A DNA stretch of 34,377 bases from Wohlfahrtiimonas larvae (lineage in GTDB: Bacteria; Pseudomonadota; Gammaproteobacteria; Cardiobacteriales; Wohlfahrtiimonadaceae): the NCBI RefSeq assembly GCF_002006755.1, contig NZ_MVDO01000103.1, positions 1-34,377 of the forward strand, read 5' to 3'. The notes beneath the pieces were generated by a model. It had not been told where the DNA came from. It worked only from the letters and a program-made list of their open reading frames with translations, and searched no databases. Below are positions 23,683-32,134 of this stretch, piece after piece (position 1 is the first letter of the stretch; each line of letters starts with the position of its first letter). The position numbers were made by a program, and so were the translations under genes.

Positions 23683-24645
23683 ATGACAATGAAGCATTTA
23701 CTCAGTTTACTCCTATTTACCAGTAGCTTATACATTGCCCAAGGTAAAACACTACATAGCATAGTGATTGGTTATAGTGATACTTTGGAAATTACAAAAG
23801 AAGCTTCCAACCTAGTCTGCTTGGGATTTGAAGCTGACCATCCCAATAACCACTGTACTGCAGAATATATCGATGCTGAACAAATTTGGGATAAACTAAT
23901 GAGCAATGACATCCAAGTTGCGCTGATGCCCGAAGAAGTCCTACTAGCTAATCAGCGAAAGAAAAAACAACCTATTGTTATGACCCCGATGTACCAACAA
24001 TACCTTATTGTTGTTGGCAATCATGAATTAGCCTTAAATCGCCCCAATAGCTTCAGAGATCGTACTATTGGCGTTACAGATTGGATTACTAAAGAATATC
24101 GAGGTAAACCATTGGCTAAATCTCTGGGGCTCAATGAAAAGGATATTTATTTCCCCATTAGTCAAACACGAGAACAACTATCTGAGCTCTTTTGCAATTA
24201 TTCCATCGATGGCGTTATGATCATGTCAGCACCATCCAGCGCACTTGCACGAGAATTAACAACAAGCTGTGATGGTAAAATCTTATCTTTTACTAATGAG
24301 CAAGCTCAAAAAGTCATGAAATCTACACCAGGTTTATATCCTGCGACTATCTCCAAAGGGCTATATTGGCGTATCGATGAAGATATTCAAACATTGCGCT
24401 CTCGCACTATTCTAGTTACTAATCCTAACCAAGATGTAGTAGATACCGTTTGTGAAAGCTTAGAACATATCAATACGGAGCTTAATCTAACGACATTACG
24501 CACCAATATTACACCCCAAAGCATCCTAGACAGTTATGATCTAAAACCTATTCCTTTGCATCCTTTAGGGCAAAAGCTAATCGATATCTTACGAGAACGA
24601 ACAAGCAATGAACAAGACAATGAAAACCTTATATTTGCTGAGTGA
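23683..24645 (+). CDS. TAXI-family periplasmic solute-binding protein, orphan
   Basis: Resembles the solute-binding subunits of TAXI-type TRAP transporters. 320 residues with a signal peptide (KHLLSLLLFTSSLYIAQG); ATG 23683 or the in-frame ATG 23689. Support comes from the bilobed binding-protein pattern. The first lobe begins SIVIGYSDTLEITKEASNLVC and has VALMPEEVLLANQ; the second has IGVTDWITKEYRGKPL. The family-like C-terminal run is GLYWRIDEDIQTLRSRTILVTN and PLHPLGQKLIDILRE (PLHPGA in typical members). Similarity is moderate, and the first-lobe glycine motif is not canonical. No TRAP permease gene lies nearby. Its stop lies 17 bases inside the 3' end of the convergent miaA gene. Confidence 0.6.
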   Translation: MTMKHLLSLLLFTSSLYIAQGKTLHSIVIGYSDTLEITKEASNLVCLGFEADHPNNHCTAEYIDAEQIWDKLMSNDIQVALMPEEVLLANQRKKKQPIVMTPMYQQYLIVVGNHELALNRPNSFRDRTIGVTDWITKEYRGKPLAKSLGLNEKDIYFPISQTREQLSELFCNYSIDGVMIMSAPSSALARELTTSCDGKILSFTNEQAQKVMKSTPGLYPATISKGLYWRIDEDIQTLRSRTILVTNPNQDVVDTVCESLEHINTELNLTTLRTNITPQSILDSYDLKPIPLHPLGQKLIDILRERTSNEQDNENLIFAE

Positions 24646-25561
24646 TCGTATTATAAATGGCCACATGATGATCGGATGACTCCACGCTGACCAATGTTAC
24701 ATTTTCTTCACTGCGCAGCCATGTGCGTTGCCTTTTTGCATATTGGCGCGTTGCAATAATCGCGCGCTCAATTGCTTCATCTTTTGTCATCAATCCATCC
24801 AAATAATCCCAAATTTGACGATACCCAACAGCACGTTGTGATGGATAATCACCATTCAATTCAGGATATTTTGCTTTTAAATACTCAACTTCTGCAATAA
24901 AACCATCATCAATCATTTGATGAAAACGTTTTTCCATCGATTGATTGGCGCGCTGAATATCTTGATACGTTAACGCAAATTTCAAATAAGGGTATTCTAA
25001 TGCCTCTTTCGGTGGCATTTTCCAAAAGTCATTTAAAGTTTGCCCTGAACTTAATACAACTTCTAAAGCTCGTAAAATACGTTGAGTATCTGCAGGTGCT
25101 AATCTTTCCGCACTGACCGGATCTAATCGTTGTAACTCTTTATACAAAGGCTCAATACCTTCTGCATGATGCCTAGCAATCACAGCTTCCCTAACCTCAG
25201 CTTTCACCTCAGGAATCGGTGAAATACCTTCGATTAAGGATTTCATATATAAAAATGTTCCGCCCACAATGATTGGCATTTTGCCTAATACTCGAGCTTT
25301 TTCGATCTCTGCACGCGCATCTTGCCTAAATTGTTCTGCAGAATATCGTTCCATTGGAGATAAGATATCCACAAGCGCATGTGGATAACTTGTGAGTATC
25401 TCTTTACTGGGCTTCGCTGTCCCAATATCCATATCCTGATAGATCAATGCTGAATCACAGGAAATTAAATGGCATGGAAAATGATCTGCTAAATAGAGCG
25501 CGGTATCAGTTTTACCGGACGCAGTTGGTCCCATCAAGAAAATAACTGGAAAATTTGGCAT
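24629..25561 (-). CDS. miaA: tRNA dimethylallyltransferase
   Basis: Adds the dimethylallyl group to adenosine 37 of tRNAs reading UNN codons. 310 residues from the ATG at 25561 (GTGAG four bases upstream); an in-frame TTG upstream is less likely. Motifs: P-loop GPTASGKTDTALYLA, SCDSALIYQDMDIGTAKPS with the substrate aspartate, PHALVDILSPMERYSAEQF, VGGTFLYMKSLIEGI, GYRQIWDYLDG and the late RQYAKRQRTWLR tRNA-binding segment. The usual mutL/hfq neighbours are absent. The 3' end overlaps the convergent TAXI gene by 17 bases. Confidence 0.96.
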   Translation of the reverse strand: MPNFPVIFLMGPTASGKTDTALYLADHFPCHLISCDSALIYQDMDIGTAKPSKEILTSYPHALVDILSPMERYSAEQFRQDARAEIEKARVLGKMPIIVGGTFLYMKSLIEGISPIPEVKAEVREAVIARHHAEGIEPLYKELQRLDPVSAERLAPADTQRILRALEVVLSSGQTLNDFWKMPPKEALEYPYLKFALTYQDIQRANQSMEKRFHQMIDDGFIAEVEYLKAKYPELNGDYPSQRAVGYRQIWDYLDGLMTKDEAIERAIIATRQYAKRQRTWLRSEENVTLVSVESSDHHVAIYNTITQQI

Positions 25562-25600
25562 AATACTCACTTTGATTATCAACTGGCTCTATTATCGCTC

Positions 25601-26554
25601 ATGGCTCGCTACTGGACAACTCTTAAAGATTTACATAACGCAAAAATTATCAACAATACAGAAGATTTATCTTCTGTGGCTGATCATTTCCAAATTAGAG
25701 TTTCGCCTGCTATGCAAGCTATATTAAAAAATAATGAGAAAGACCCTATTTATCAACAATTCATCCCATCTATTCATGAATCCATCATTTTAGATGATGA
25801 AGTGGGTGATCCCATTGGTGATATTCCTTACACACCTGTAACGGGCATTGTGCATCGCTATGAAGATCGCGCATTATTAAAAGTCACACAATTATGTGCA
25901 GTATATTGTCGCTTCTGCTTTCGCAAAGAGATGATTGGGCAATATGGTGAATCTCTCAGTAAGGATGAACTTAATGATGCATTTTACTACATTGAAACGC
26001 ACCCTGAATTATGGGAGATTATTTTAACAGGCGGGGACCCGCTGATTCTATCCGTGAATCGCTTAACTAATATTATGCATCGCTTAGCTGATATTGAACA
26101 TATTCAAAATATCCGTATTCACACAAGAATTCCTGTAGTTTCACCTGAAATGATTACAGACGAATTACTAGCATTATTCACAGCTATTCAAGACAAAGGC
26201 AAAACTATCACCATTGTGATTCATGCCAACCATGCCAATGAACTAACCAATGACGTTGCTGTAACCATGAAACGCTTACAGAAAAATGGTGTCATGCTAA
26301 TTTCTCAATCAGTGATGCTGCAAGGTATTAATGATGACTTTGAGACATTGGCAAACTTAATGCGCAGATTCATTGCCGTTGGCATTAAACCTTATTACTT
26401 GCACCAATTAGATTTTGCACGTGGCACAAGTCATTTTCGAGTCAAAGAAGAGAAAGCAGTTGCGTTAATCCGCGAGTTACGCTTGAAGCTCTCTGGCATT
26501 TGCGTGCCTGTACTCATTCAAGAGATACCTCATGGCAAAAAGCCTTTATTTTAA
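25601..26554 (+). CDS. Lysine 2,3-aminomutase-like radical SAM protein (KamA/EpmB family)
   Basis: Radical SAM, PLP-dependent aminomutase; 317 residues. The cluster motif CAVYCRFCF has the CxxxCxxC spacing, followed by ILTGGDPL, IRIHTRIPVVSPEM, HANHANELT, LISQSVMLQGINDD and KPYYLHQLDFARGTSHF. EpmB, which modifies elongation factor P with beta-lysine, is the usual gammaproteobacterial member. The YEDRALLKVTQLCAVYCRFCFRKEMIG wording and the LSGICVPVLIQEIPHGK end are closer, from memory, to the lysine-aminomutase-like proteins of Alphaproteobacteria. Neither efp nor epmA is in view. The ATG at 25601 has no strong ribosome site and is 39 bases from the divergent miaA start. Compared with related proteins the C-terminus stops slightly early. 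Confidence 0.8.
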   Translation: MARYWTTLKDLHNAKIINNTEDLSSVADHFQIRVSPAMQAILKNNEKDPIYQQFIPSIHESIILDDEVGDPIGDIPYTPVTGIVHRYEDRALLKVTQLCAVYCRFCFRKEMIGQYGESLSKDELNDAFYYIETHPELWEIILTGGDPLILSVNRLTNIMHRLADIEHIQNIRIHTRIPVVSPEMITDELLALFTAIQDKGKTITIVIHANHANELTNDVAVTMKRLQKNGVMLISQSVMLQGINDDFETLANLMRRFIAVGIKPYYLHQLDFARGTSHFRVKEEKAVALIRELRLKLSGICVPVLIQEIPHGKKPLF

Positions 26555-26557
26555 TCA

Positions 26558-27169
26558 TCATTCAATCTCATAAGTTAATCGGCTAGCTTCTGCCATAATC
26601 TTATGATACTGCATAATACGATTCCAAGTCGTTCCTCCCGCCTGATGCCATAAAATACCTGAACGCACGCCAGCTAGTAGCAATGTTCTGATTTTTGCAG
26701 CATGGGATTCTGTCATTGCAACACTCGGATCACCTTTAACATAAATGCGTGGTGATAATTTGCTGATTGTTTGAGTATATAAATCTGCTAATGCCATTTG
26801 AATATTATCATGCATCATTGGAAAATGAACTAAACGCCCTTTAACATTCTCTATCCCACTACCCATAATATTCAAATAGGATGAATGCTCCCGTAAGCGT
26901 TTTTGTAACTTTAACATATTTGTAAAATATACCATGGCATCTTTAGGTAAATTACGCGGATTCCCCAAAGCTTGGAAACCAACTTTCAAATTTGATAAGC
27001 CATCATAAACACTCTCGATATTTTGAGGATCAGTTTCAAAAATACTATAAACCAAACCATGAGCAGCAGCTTCTGAATATTGCTGCTGCTTTGCTAAACG
27101 ATCCACTAAAATTGCACTTTGCATAACGCCAGCTAATGCAATTGTTTGTCCTCTTAAATCATTTGTCAT
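26558..27169 (-). CDS. hflD: HflD lysogenization regulator homologue
   Basis: HflD is a small, mostly helical, peripheral membrane protein known in E. coli for binding phage lambda CII; its housekeeping role is unclear. 203 residues, the normal length. Recognisable stretches: QTIALAGVMQSAILVDRLA, SIFETDPQN, SNLKVGFQALGN, RYLNIMG-like SYLNIMGSGIENV, SPRIYVKGDP and IRTLLLAGVRSGILWHQAGG. AGGT lies six bases before the ATG at 27169. It is usually found next to mnmA or purB, which are not here. It converges on the radical SAM gene with a three-base gap. Confidence 0.92.
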   Translation of the reverse strand: MTNDLRGQTIALAGVMQSAILVDRLAKQQQYSEAAAHGLVYSIFETDPQNIESVYDGLSNLKVGFQALGNPRNLPKDAMVYFTNMLKLQKRLREHSSYLNIMGSGIENVKGRLVHFPMMHDNIQMALADLYTQTISKLSPRIYVKGDPSVAMTESHAAKIRTLLLAGVRSGILWHQAGGTTWNRIMQYHKIMAEASRLTYEIE

Positions 27170-27228
27170 ACACTACCTAAAATTTTTTTCATCAATGATT
27201 AATATCATACATTATGACATAGGAAAAT

Positions 27229-27984
27229 ATGGATAGTTACCAATCTCTCTCTGCACAAGTTTACAACTTTGATAAACCTATTGGCAAAAGCTTTGGCGAT
27301 CTTGAATATTATCAATCTCGATTACTCAACAATGCAAGCCAAATCTTAGAACCTGCTGTTGGTACAGGCAGAATTATGATCCCCTTATTACAACAAGGTT
27401 ATAACATTCAGGGATTTGATCTCTCTAAAGAGATGCTCAGTTACTGCGAAGAAAATTTACAAGCCGTAAATTTACCAACAAACATTATTCAGCAGGCCAG
27501 TTTTACTAATTTTAATTATGACCAAGCTTTTGATGCCATCATTATTCCCTCTGGCACTTTTTTGCTGATGACAGATTATGATGAAATAAAACTTGCACTT
27601 CAGAAGTTTTACGCAGCCCTCAATCCCAATGGCAAGCTTATCTTTGATCTATTTTTTCAGAATAACTTTCAATTAGGTAGAACCAATATTAAAACATTTA
27701 CGTTATCTGCCGTGGAAAAAATCACATTGACAATGACAGAATCACATATTGATTATGCCCATCAAGTCGCCACTTATATACATCGTTATGAACATTGGGT
27801 AAACAATCAATTGACAACAACTGAACTTGAAACGTTCCGCTTGAAATGGCTAGGTATTGAAGAAATTCAATTACTACTGAAAGAGGCTGGATTTACAGAA
27901 ATCACAATCTCAGCTGATTACCAACACAAAAAAGTAGTCACTAATGAAACAGAAATTTTTACAGTAGAAGCCTACAGACTATAA
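27229..27984 (+). CDS. Class I SAM-dependent methyltransferase
   Basis: Probable methyltransferase of unknown substrate, 251 residues. The SAM site is clear: motif I ILEPAVGTGRIMIPLLQQGY near residue 39, the acidic end of strand 2 in IQGFDLSKEMLSYC, motif II region FDAIIIPSGTFLLM, and GKLIFDLFF at strand 5. The C-terminal part is the beta-sandwich insertion typical of small-molecule methyltransferases. AGGA precedes the ATG at 27229 by about five bases. Divergent from hflD and abutting the stop of the next, convergent gene. Confidence 0.88.
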   Translation: MDSYQSLSAQVYNFDKPIGKSFGDLEYYQSRLLNNASQILEPAVGTGRIMIPLLQQGYNIQGFDLSKEMLSYCEENLQAVNLPTNIIQQASFTNFNYDQAFDAIIIPSGTFLLMTDYDEIKLALQKFYAALNPNGKLIFDLFFQNNFQLGRTNIKTFTLSAVEKITLTMTESHIDYAHQVATYIHRYEHWVNNQLTTTELETFRLKWLGIEEIQLLLKEAGFTEITISADYQHKKVVTNETEIFTVEAYRL

Positions 27985-28593
27985 CTAATGAACTGTCTCA
28001 CCGGGATTGAACGGCAAATCCGTATTAGTTGTCGTCAATCCCACTTCTTCACGTGAAACCAACTCTAATTTAATAGCATTATGATCACTATAAGCGATAG
28101 CTTGCTTTGTAATACCATATTCATCACTCAAAACACCAACAAAACTAGCGGCTTCTTTAATTGCTTGCGTTGCAAAATGGCTTTCAACATCTAAAGTTGG
28201 CGCCGTATTACCACGTAAAGCTTCTATATCAATTAGTAACGCTAAATATAGCTCACGCAAACTTGCCATATTTTGATCATAGCTTTGACGCTCGATGCCT
28301 TCTGCCATCAAATATTCAGGGATTTTTCTTAAAATAATCTCTAACATTTGTGTCAACTGTTCTTGAAAAAGTGGCTGAGCCATTTTAAATAAGACGCCAC
28401 TATTATTCGGTGATGGAATAAAGCGAATCCCACTATCACTAAAGAATACAAATGAACCCACAGGATTCTCTTCACCATAGACCTTCAATAGTTCTGGAGA
28501 TTCTTCTCCTAACGCACGGCAAATGGCTTTATGATCAATCTCATAACAAGCACCCAATCCTTTTAAAGATTTTTGAACATTCTTCTTTTTCAT
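27985..28593 (-). CDS. Conserved-looking soluble protein of unknown function
   Basis: Not recognised. 202 residues from the ATG at 28593, which has GAGG about seven bases upstream; an in-frame TTG two codons earlier is less likely. No signal peptide or membrane segment, so probably cytoplasmic. The N-terminus is basic (KKKNVQKSLKGLG), the middle is predicted helical (QEQLTQMLEIILRKIPEYLMAEG, SLRELYLALLIDIEAL), and the C-terminus is acidic. Its stop directly abuts the stop of the convergent methyltransferase gene. It lies 38 bases beyond the sfsA stop and has its own good ribosome site. Confidence 0.7.
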   Translation of the reverse strand: MKKKNVQKSLKGLGACYEIDHKAICRALGEESPELLKVYGEENPVGSFVFFSDSGIRFIPSPNNSGVLFKMAQPLFQEQLTQMLEIILRKIPEYLMAEGIERQSYDQNMASLRELYLALLIDIEALRGNTAPTLDVESHFATQAIKEAASFVGVLSDEYGITKQAIAYSDHNAIKLELVSREEVGLTTTNTDLPFNPGETVH

Positions 28594-28631
28594 GGGCAAT
28601 CCTCACTTTTTCTACTATAGAGATATCATAT

Positions 28632-29342
28632 TTAATTATGGATGAAAGGCAATGAATGTGAAATTCTGATTGATTCATTAGAAATCTGTGTACCATATAC
28701 CAATGGTTTCACACCATTGGTAATCGCTTCTTCAAATGCTGCAGCATAAGCGGGATCGATTTCACTCGCAACACGAACACCCTCTATACCGGATAAATTC
28801 ACACAATATAAAATATAAGCTTCAATATTATCCGCTTGTACATTAGCCAACTCGCGCAAATGTTTAGCCCCTCTTATTGTAACTGCATCAGGAAAGGCAG
28901 CAATATTGCTATCATCAAACCCCAAAGTAACACTTTTGACTTCCAAATAGACAGTACGATCTTCATATTCTAAATAAAAATCTATTTTGGAATTTTCTGT
29001 GCCATATTTCACTTCGCGCTTTAACTTTGTAAAATCTGCCAATTCAGTGATCACACCGTCATACAAAGCTTCTTCAACTAAGGTATTGGCTAAATGCGTA
29101 TTAATACAAGCTAATCGCCCTTGCGGTGTTGCTGATAAAATCCAACTACCTTTTGTTTTACGATTAGGATCGGAAGATGGCTCATACCAAATCTCACCAT
29201 TGGGCACCATGCAATTCATCATAGAGCCAGTATTAGCACAATGAATTGTTATTTCATCACCATTTTCTGTGACTATATCAGCCAAAAAGCGCTTATAGCG
29301 CTTAATGAGGGTTGCTTTATGTAAAGGAGCCTTGAATTCCAT
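28632..29342 (-). CDS. sfsA: SfsA family protein
   Basis: SfsA was named for effects on sugar fermentation in E. coli; it has an OB-fold-like N-terminus and a nuclease-like C-terminal domain and probably binds DNA, but its role is unclear. 236 residues from the ATG at 29342 (MEFKAPLHKATLIKRYKRFLAD matches the E. coli N-terminus); GTG at 29360 would overlap rph. Landmarks: IHCANTGSMMNC, GSWILSATPQGRLACINTH, the PD-(D/E)xK-like core KIDFYLEYEDRTVYLEVKSVTL, FPDAVTIRGAKHLREL and AYILYCVN. It starts two bases after the rph stop with no strong ribosome site, which suggests coupled translation. Confidence 0.95.
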   Translation of the reverse strand: MEFKAPLHKATLIKRYKRFLADIVTENGDEITIHCANTGSMMNCMVPNGEIWYEPSSDPNRKTKGSWILSATPQGRLACINTHLANTLVEEALYDGVITELADFTKLKREVKYGTENSKIDFYLEYEDRTVYLEVKSVTLGFDDSNIAAFPDAVTIRGAKHLRELANVQADNIEAYILYCVNLSGIEGVRVASEIDPAYAAAFEEAITNGVKPLVYGTQISNESIRISHSLPFIHN

Positions 29343-29344
29343 AA

Positions 29345-30061
29345 TTACTGATTGAAGCACTCTTTCTGTTTTTCAATGATTTGATAAATGCTATTTTTGG
29401 CAAACTTTAACATTCGTGAAAACTCTTCTTCAGAAAATGCTGCTTCCTCAGCCGTCGCTTGAATTTCAATAAAACGACCTTCCGCATTCATCACAACGTT
29501 CATATCTGTTTCTGCTTCTGAATCTTCAACATATTCCAAATCAGCAATCACATTACCTTTATGAATACCAACAGAAATGGCAGCAATATTAGAAATGATT
29601 GGATTTTCTGTTAAAACACCTTCTTTCATCAATTTATCAATCGCGAATTGCAATGCTAAAAAACTACCGGAAATTGCAGTTGTGCGCGTCCCACCATCTG
29701 CTTGAATCACATCACAGTCGATAGTTAAAGTATTTTCACCTAACTTTTCCAAATCAACCGCAGCACGTAGTGAACGGCCGATCAAACGCTGAATCTCTTG
29801 TGTACGACCAGATTGTTTGCCTTTCGCAGCTTCACGTTGCATTCTAGAATGTGTAGAACGCGGCAACATGCCATATTCAGCAGTGATCCAACCACGACCT
29901 TCGCCACGCATAAAAGATGGCACTCTGTTTTCAAATGAAACTGTACATAAAACTTTGGTTTCACCAAAGCATGCTAAAACAGAACCTTCTGCATGTTTTG
30001 TATAATGAGGGATGAATTCTATTTTGCGCATTTCATCAAATGCACGTTCAGATGGACGCAT
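29345..30061 (-). CDS. rph: Ribonuclease PH
   Basis: Phosphorolytic 3' exonuclease that trims tRNA precursors. 238 residues, normal length. Motifs: [16 protein letters not shown] at the start, [58 protein letters not shown] (phosphate and RNA binding), [20 protein letters not shown] and [23 protein letters not shown] lies seven bases before the ATG at 30061. It lies 110 bases from the infA stop, where a TATAAT hexamer is visible but no convincing -35. Confidence 0.96.
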   Translation of the reverse strand: MRPSERAFDEMRKIEFIPHYTKHAEGSVLACFGETKVLCTVSFENRVPSFMRGEGRGWITAEYGMLPRSTHSRMQREAAKGKQSGRTQEIQRLIGRSLRAAVDLEKLGENTLTIDCDVIQADGGTRTTAISGSFLALQFAIDKLMKEGVLTENPIISNIAAISVGIHKGNVIADLEYVEDSEAETDMNVVMNAEGRFIEIQATAEEAAFSEEEFSRMLKFAKNSIYQIIEKQKECFNQ

Positions 30062-30171
30062 GAATTACCTTTATATTTTTAAGACGAATAAAGACTAGCC
30101 ATATTATATGATTATTATGGCAAAAGCGATGCTGATTCAGCTAATCTTTTAGGCGATCAATTGATGATAAA

Positions 30172-30390
30172 TTAACGACCGCGGAAAACAATACGAGCTT
30201 TGCTCAAATCGTATGGTGTCAATTCTACTCGCACCTTATCACCAGTTAAAATACGGATAAAGTTTTTACGCATTTTACCTGACAAGTGTGCAGTCACAAC
30301 GTGACCATTTTCTAATTCTACTTTAAATGTTGTATAAGGAAGTGTTTCAATCACTGTTCCTTCCATTTCAATATGATCTTCTTTAGACAT
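30172..30390 (-). CDS. infA: Translation initiation factor IF-1
   Basis: S1/OB-fold factor that binds the ribosomal A site during initiation. 72 residues, the exact usual length, with the conserved sequence [35 protein letters not shown] and [16 protein letters not shown] sits just ahead of the ATG. Only 27 bases separate the start codon from the poly-U end of the terminator that follows tRNA-Pro on the same strand, so it has little room for its own promoter. Confidence 0.97.
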   Translation of the reverse strand: MSKEDHIEMEGTVIETLPYTTFKVELENGHVVTAHLSGKMRKNFIRILTGDKVRVELTPYDLSKARIVFRGR

Positions 30391-30417
30391 AATTTCCCAT
30401 TCATAAAGATTTCAATG

Positions 30418-30445
30418 AAAAAAGCCTTAAGATGACCTTAAGGCT
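30418..30445 (-). terminator. Terminator after tRNA-Pro
   Basis: On the minus strand a 9-bp stem AGCCTTAAG/CTTAAGGCT with a 5-base loop runs into TTTTTT. It lies between tRNA-Pro and infA, both leftward. Confidence 0.85.
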
Positions 30446-30450
30446 AAATT

Positions 30451-30527
30451 TGGTCGGGATAGCAGGATTTGAACCTACGACCCCTTGCACCCCATGCAAG
30501 TGCGCTACCAGACTGCGCCATACCCCG
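30451..30527 (-). tRNA. tRNA-Pro(GGG)
   Basis: Read leftward, the acceptor stem CGGGGTA pairs with TATCCCG (one G-T pair), followed by A and an encoded CCA (30451-30453). The D-arm GCGC/GCGC and T-arm GTAGG-TTCAAAT-CCTGC are regular. The anticodon stem CTTGC/GCAAG with loop ATGGGGT gives anticodon GGG at 30491-30493. Total 77 bases including CCA. Confidence 0.96.
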
Positions 30528-30539
30528 TTTCGAGCGAGT

Positions 30540-30567
30540 ATTATACAGTTTCTACATAATTTTGCAA
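30540..30567 (-). promoter_or_regulatory. Promoter of tRNA-Pro
   Basis: Leftward TTGCAA (30562-30567) and perfect TATAAT (30540-30545) with a 16-base spacer, 12 bases before the mature tRNA 5' end. A GC-containing discriminator (ACTCGCTCG) follows, as at stringently controlled stable-RNA promoters. Confidence 0.75.
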
Positions 30568-30576
30568 TCTAAGGAC

Positions 30577-32004
30577 TTATTTTGCCTCGACAAACATTGG
30601 TTCATCCGATTGCGCATTCACTGTATCTTCATACAAACCGCCACCCAATGCTGTGTACAAATCAATACCATTGAGTATTTTTTCTTGGTATGTGCTTAAT
30701 AGTCCTGTTCTTGCTTGGAAATGCGAACGCTGTGCATCCAATACGTTCAAGTAACTTGCAATACCATTATCGTATAACAACTGAGCTAAACGTAAGCTTT
30801 CTTTGGTTGTTGAAACAAGCTTAATCTGCGCCCCCAATTGTCTTTGTAATGGTTGTTGTGACTGCAAACCATTTGCCACATTCATAAATGCAGTTTGAAT
30901 GGCTTTCTCATAAGATGCGATACTCGACTCTTTACGAACTTGTGATAAGTCATAATTTGACTTAATTTTGCCCCAATTGAAAATTGGGATAGAAATGGAT
31001 GGCGCAAAACTCCAAGTTTGAGATGGACCTTTAAATAAATCAGAAAAATCCGTCGACATTGAACCAATAGTCGTCGTCAATGAGATACTTGGGAAGAAAG
31101 CCGCACGAGCCGCACCAATATCAGCATTAGCAGACATCAATTGATATTCTGCAGCCATTACATCAGGATGCGCTAATAACACCTCTGATGGCAATCCTGC
31201 TGGCAATTTACCTAAGATGTTTTGACTACTGATCGCATAACCTTTAGCCGCAGGCTTAATTGCTTTCCCCACAACTAAATCTAATGCATTATTCAATTGA
31301 ACAACTGCTTTTTCTGCTGCTGCCACTGAAACTTTAGATGAATATAATTGTGCTTCTGCTTGCGCTAAGTCCAAATCATTTGCAATACCAGCTTCAACTT
31401 GCTGCTTCACTAATTGATAAGAATCATTATATGTACGCATTGTAATGCGAGACAAATTCAATTGCTCTTCAGCTGTTCTCAGTTGAATATAGCTACGCGC
31501 AACTTGTGCAACTAAAGAAATGTGAGCACCTTTTTGCCCTTCTACAGTTGCTAAATATTTAGCCTTTGCAGCATCACTCAATGATGCATATTTGCCAAAG
31601 AAGTCTAACTCAAACGCTGAAATACCTGCGTTAATTTGGTAGCCTGAATTAATTGGGCCGCCATTCCCTTGCTGGGAGCGACTATATCCACCCTGCGCAT
31701 TAATGCCTGGCAAACGATCACTAATTGTAATGTTATATGATAAACGAGCTTGCTCAACATTTAACATAGCAATGCGTAAATCACGATTATTGATGAGCGC
31801 AGCTCCAATATACTCTTGTAAACGAGGATCTTTAAAGTATTCCTTCCATCCTATTTGCGCAGCTTTCACTTGAAGCTCTTCTGCCTTTACAGGCTCACTC
31901 GGAAAACTATCCGCAACTGGTAAAGGTGGACGTTGATAATCTGGTGCCATCGAACAAGCACTTAGAACGGCTGTTAATACCATATAAAGAGGTAACTTTC
32001 TCAT
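30577..32004 (-). CDS. Outer membrane factor lipoprotein, OprM/NodT family
   Basis: TolC-like trimeric exit duct for RND or other tripartite efflux pumps; 475 residues. The lipoprotein signal is MRKLPLYMVLTAVLSAC with the lipobox LSAC, followed by the usual MAPDYQRPPLPV. Two outer-membrane-factor repeats are visible, each with long helices. Landmarks are WKEYFKDPRLQEYIGAALINNRDLRIA, FELDFFGKYASLSDAAKA, ARSYIQLRTAEEQL, LLAHPDVMAAEYQLMSANADIGAARAAFFPSISLT and IPIFNWGKIKSNYD. The ATG at 32004 has GGAG about 10 bases upstream. No membrane-fusion or inner-membrane pump gene is adjacent: it stands between tolA and tRNA-Pro, so its partner must be encoded elsewhere. Confidence 0.92.
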   Translation of the reverse strand: MRKLPLYMVLTAVLSACSMAPDYQRPPLPVADSFPSEPVKAEELQVKAAQIGWKEYFKDPRLQEYIGAALINNRDLRIAMLNVEQARLSYNITISDRLPGINAQGGYSRSQQGNGGPINSGYQINAGISAFELDFFGKYASLSDAAKAKYLATVEGQKGAHISLVAQVARSYIQLRTAEEQLNLSRITMRTYNDSYQLVKQQVEAGIANDLDLAQAEAQLYSSKVSVAAAEKAVVQLNNALDLVVGKAIKPAAKGYAISSQNILGKLPAGLPSEVLLAHPDVMAAEYQLMSANADIGAARAAFFPSISLTTTIGSMSTDFSDLFKGPSQTWSFAPSISIPIFNWGKIKSNYDLSQVRKESSIASYEKAIQTAFMNVANGLQSQQPLQRQLGAQIKLVSTTKESLRLAQLLYDNGIASYLNVLDAQRSHFQARTGLLSTYQEKILNGIDLYTALGGGLYEDTVNAQSDEPMFVEAK

Positions 32005-32104
32005 AAAGTCGTAACTCCAAGTTTTAAATTTAGTTTATTGATATTCTTCTCTTAAAAAAGTATAACAACTTCATGAGAAGAAACCACTGATTTTATACTA
32101 TTTA

Positions 32105-32134
32105 TGACAACCTTGTTGTCAATAATATGACAAC
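32105..32134 (-). repeat. Triple inverted heptamer at the tolA 3' end
   Basis: TGACAAC occurs at 32105-32111 and 32128-32134, with its inverse GTTGTCA at 32115-32121 between them. In the leftward transcript the middle copy can pair with either neighbour, giving two mutually exclusive 7-bp hairpins (loops of 6 and 3 bases). The copies overlap the last codons of tolA. Neither hairpin has a strict U-run, so it is a weak terminator candidate. Confidence 0.55.
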
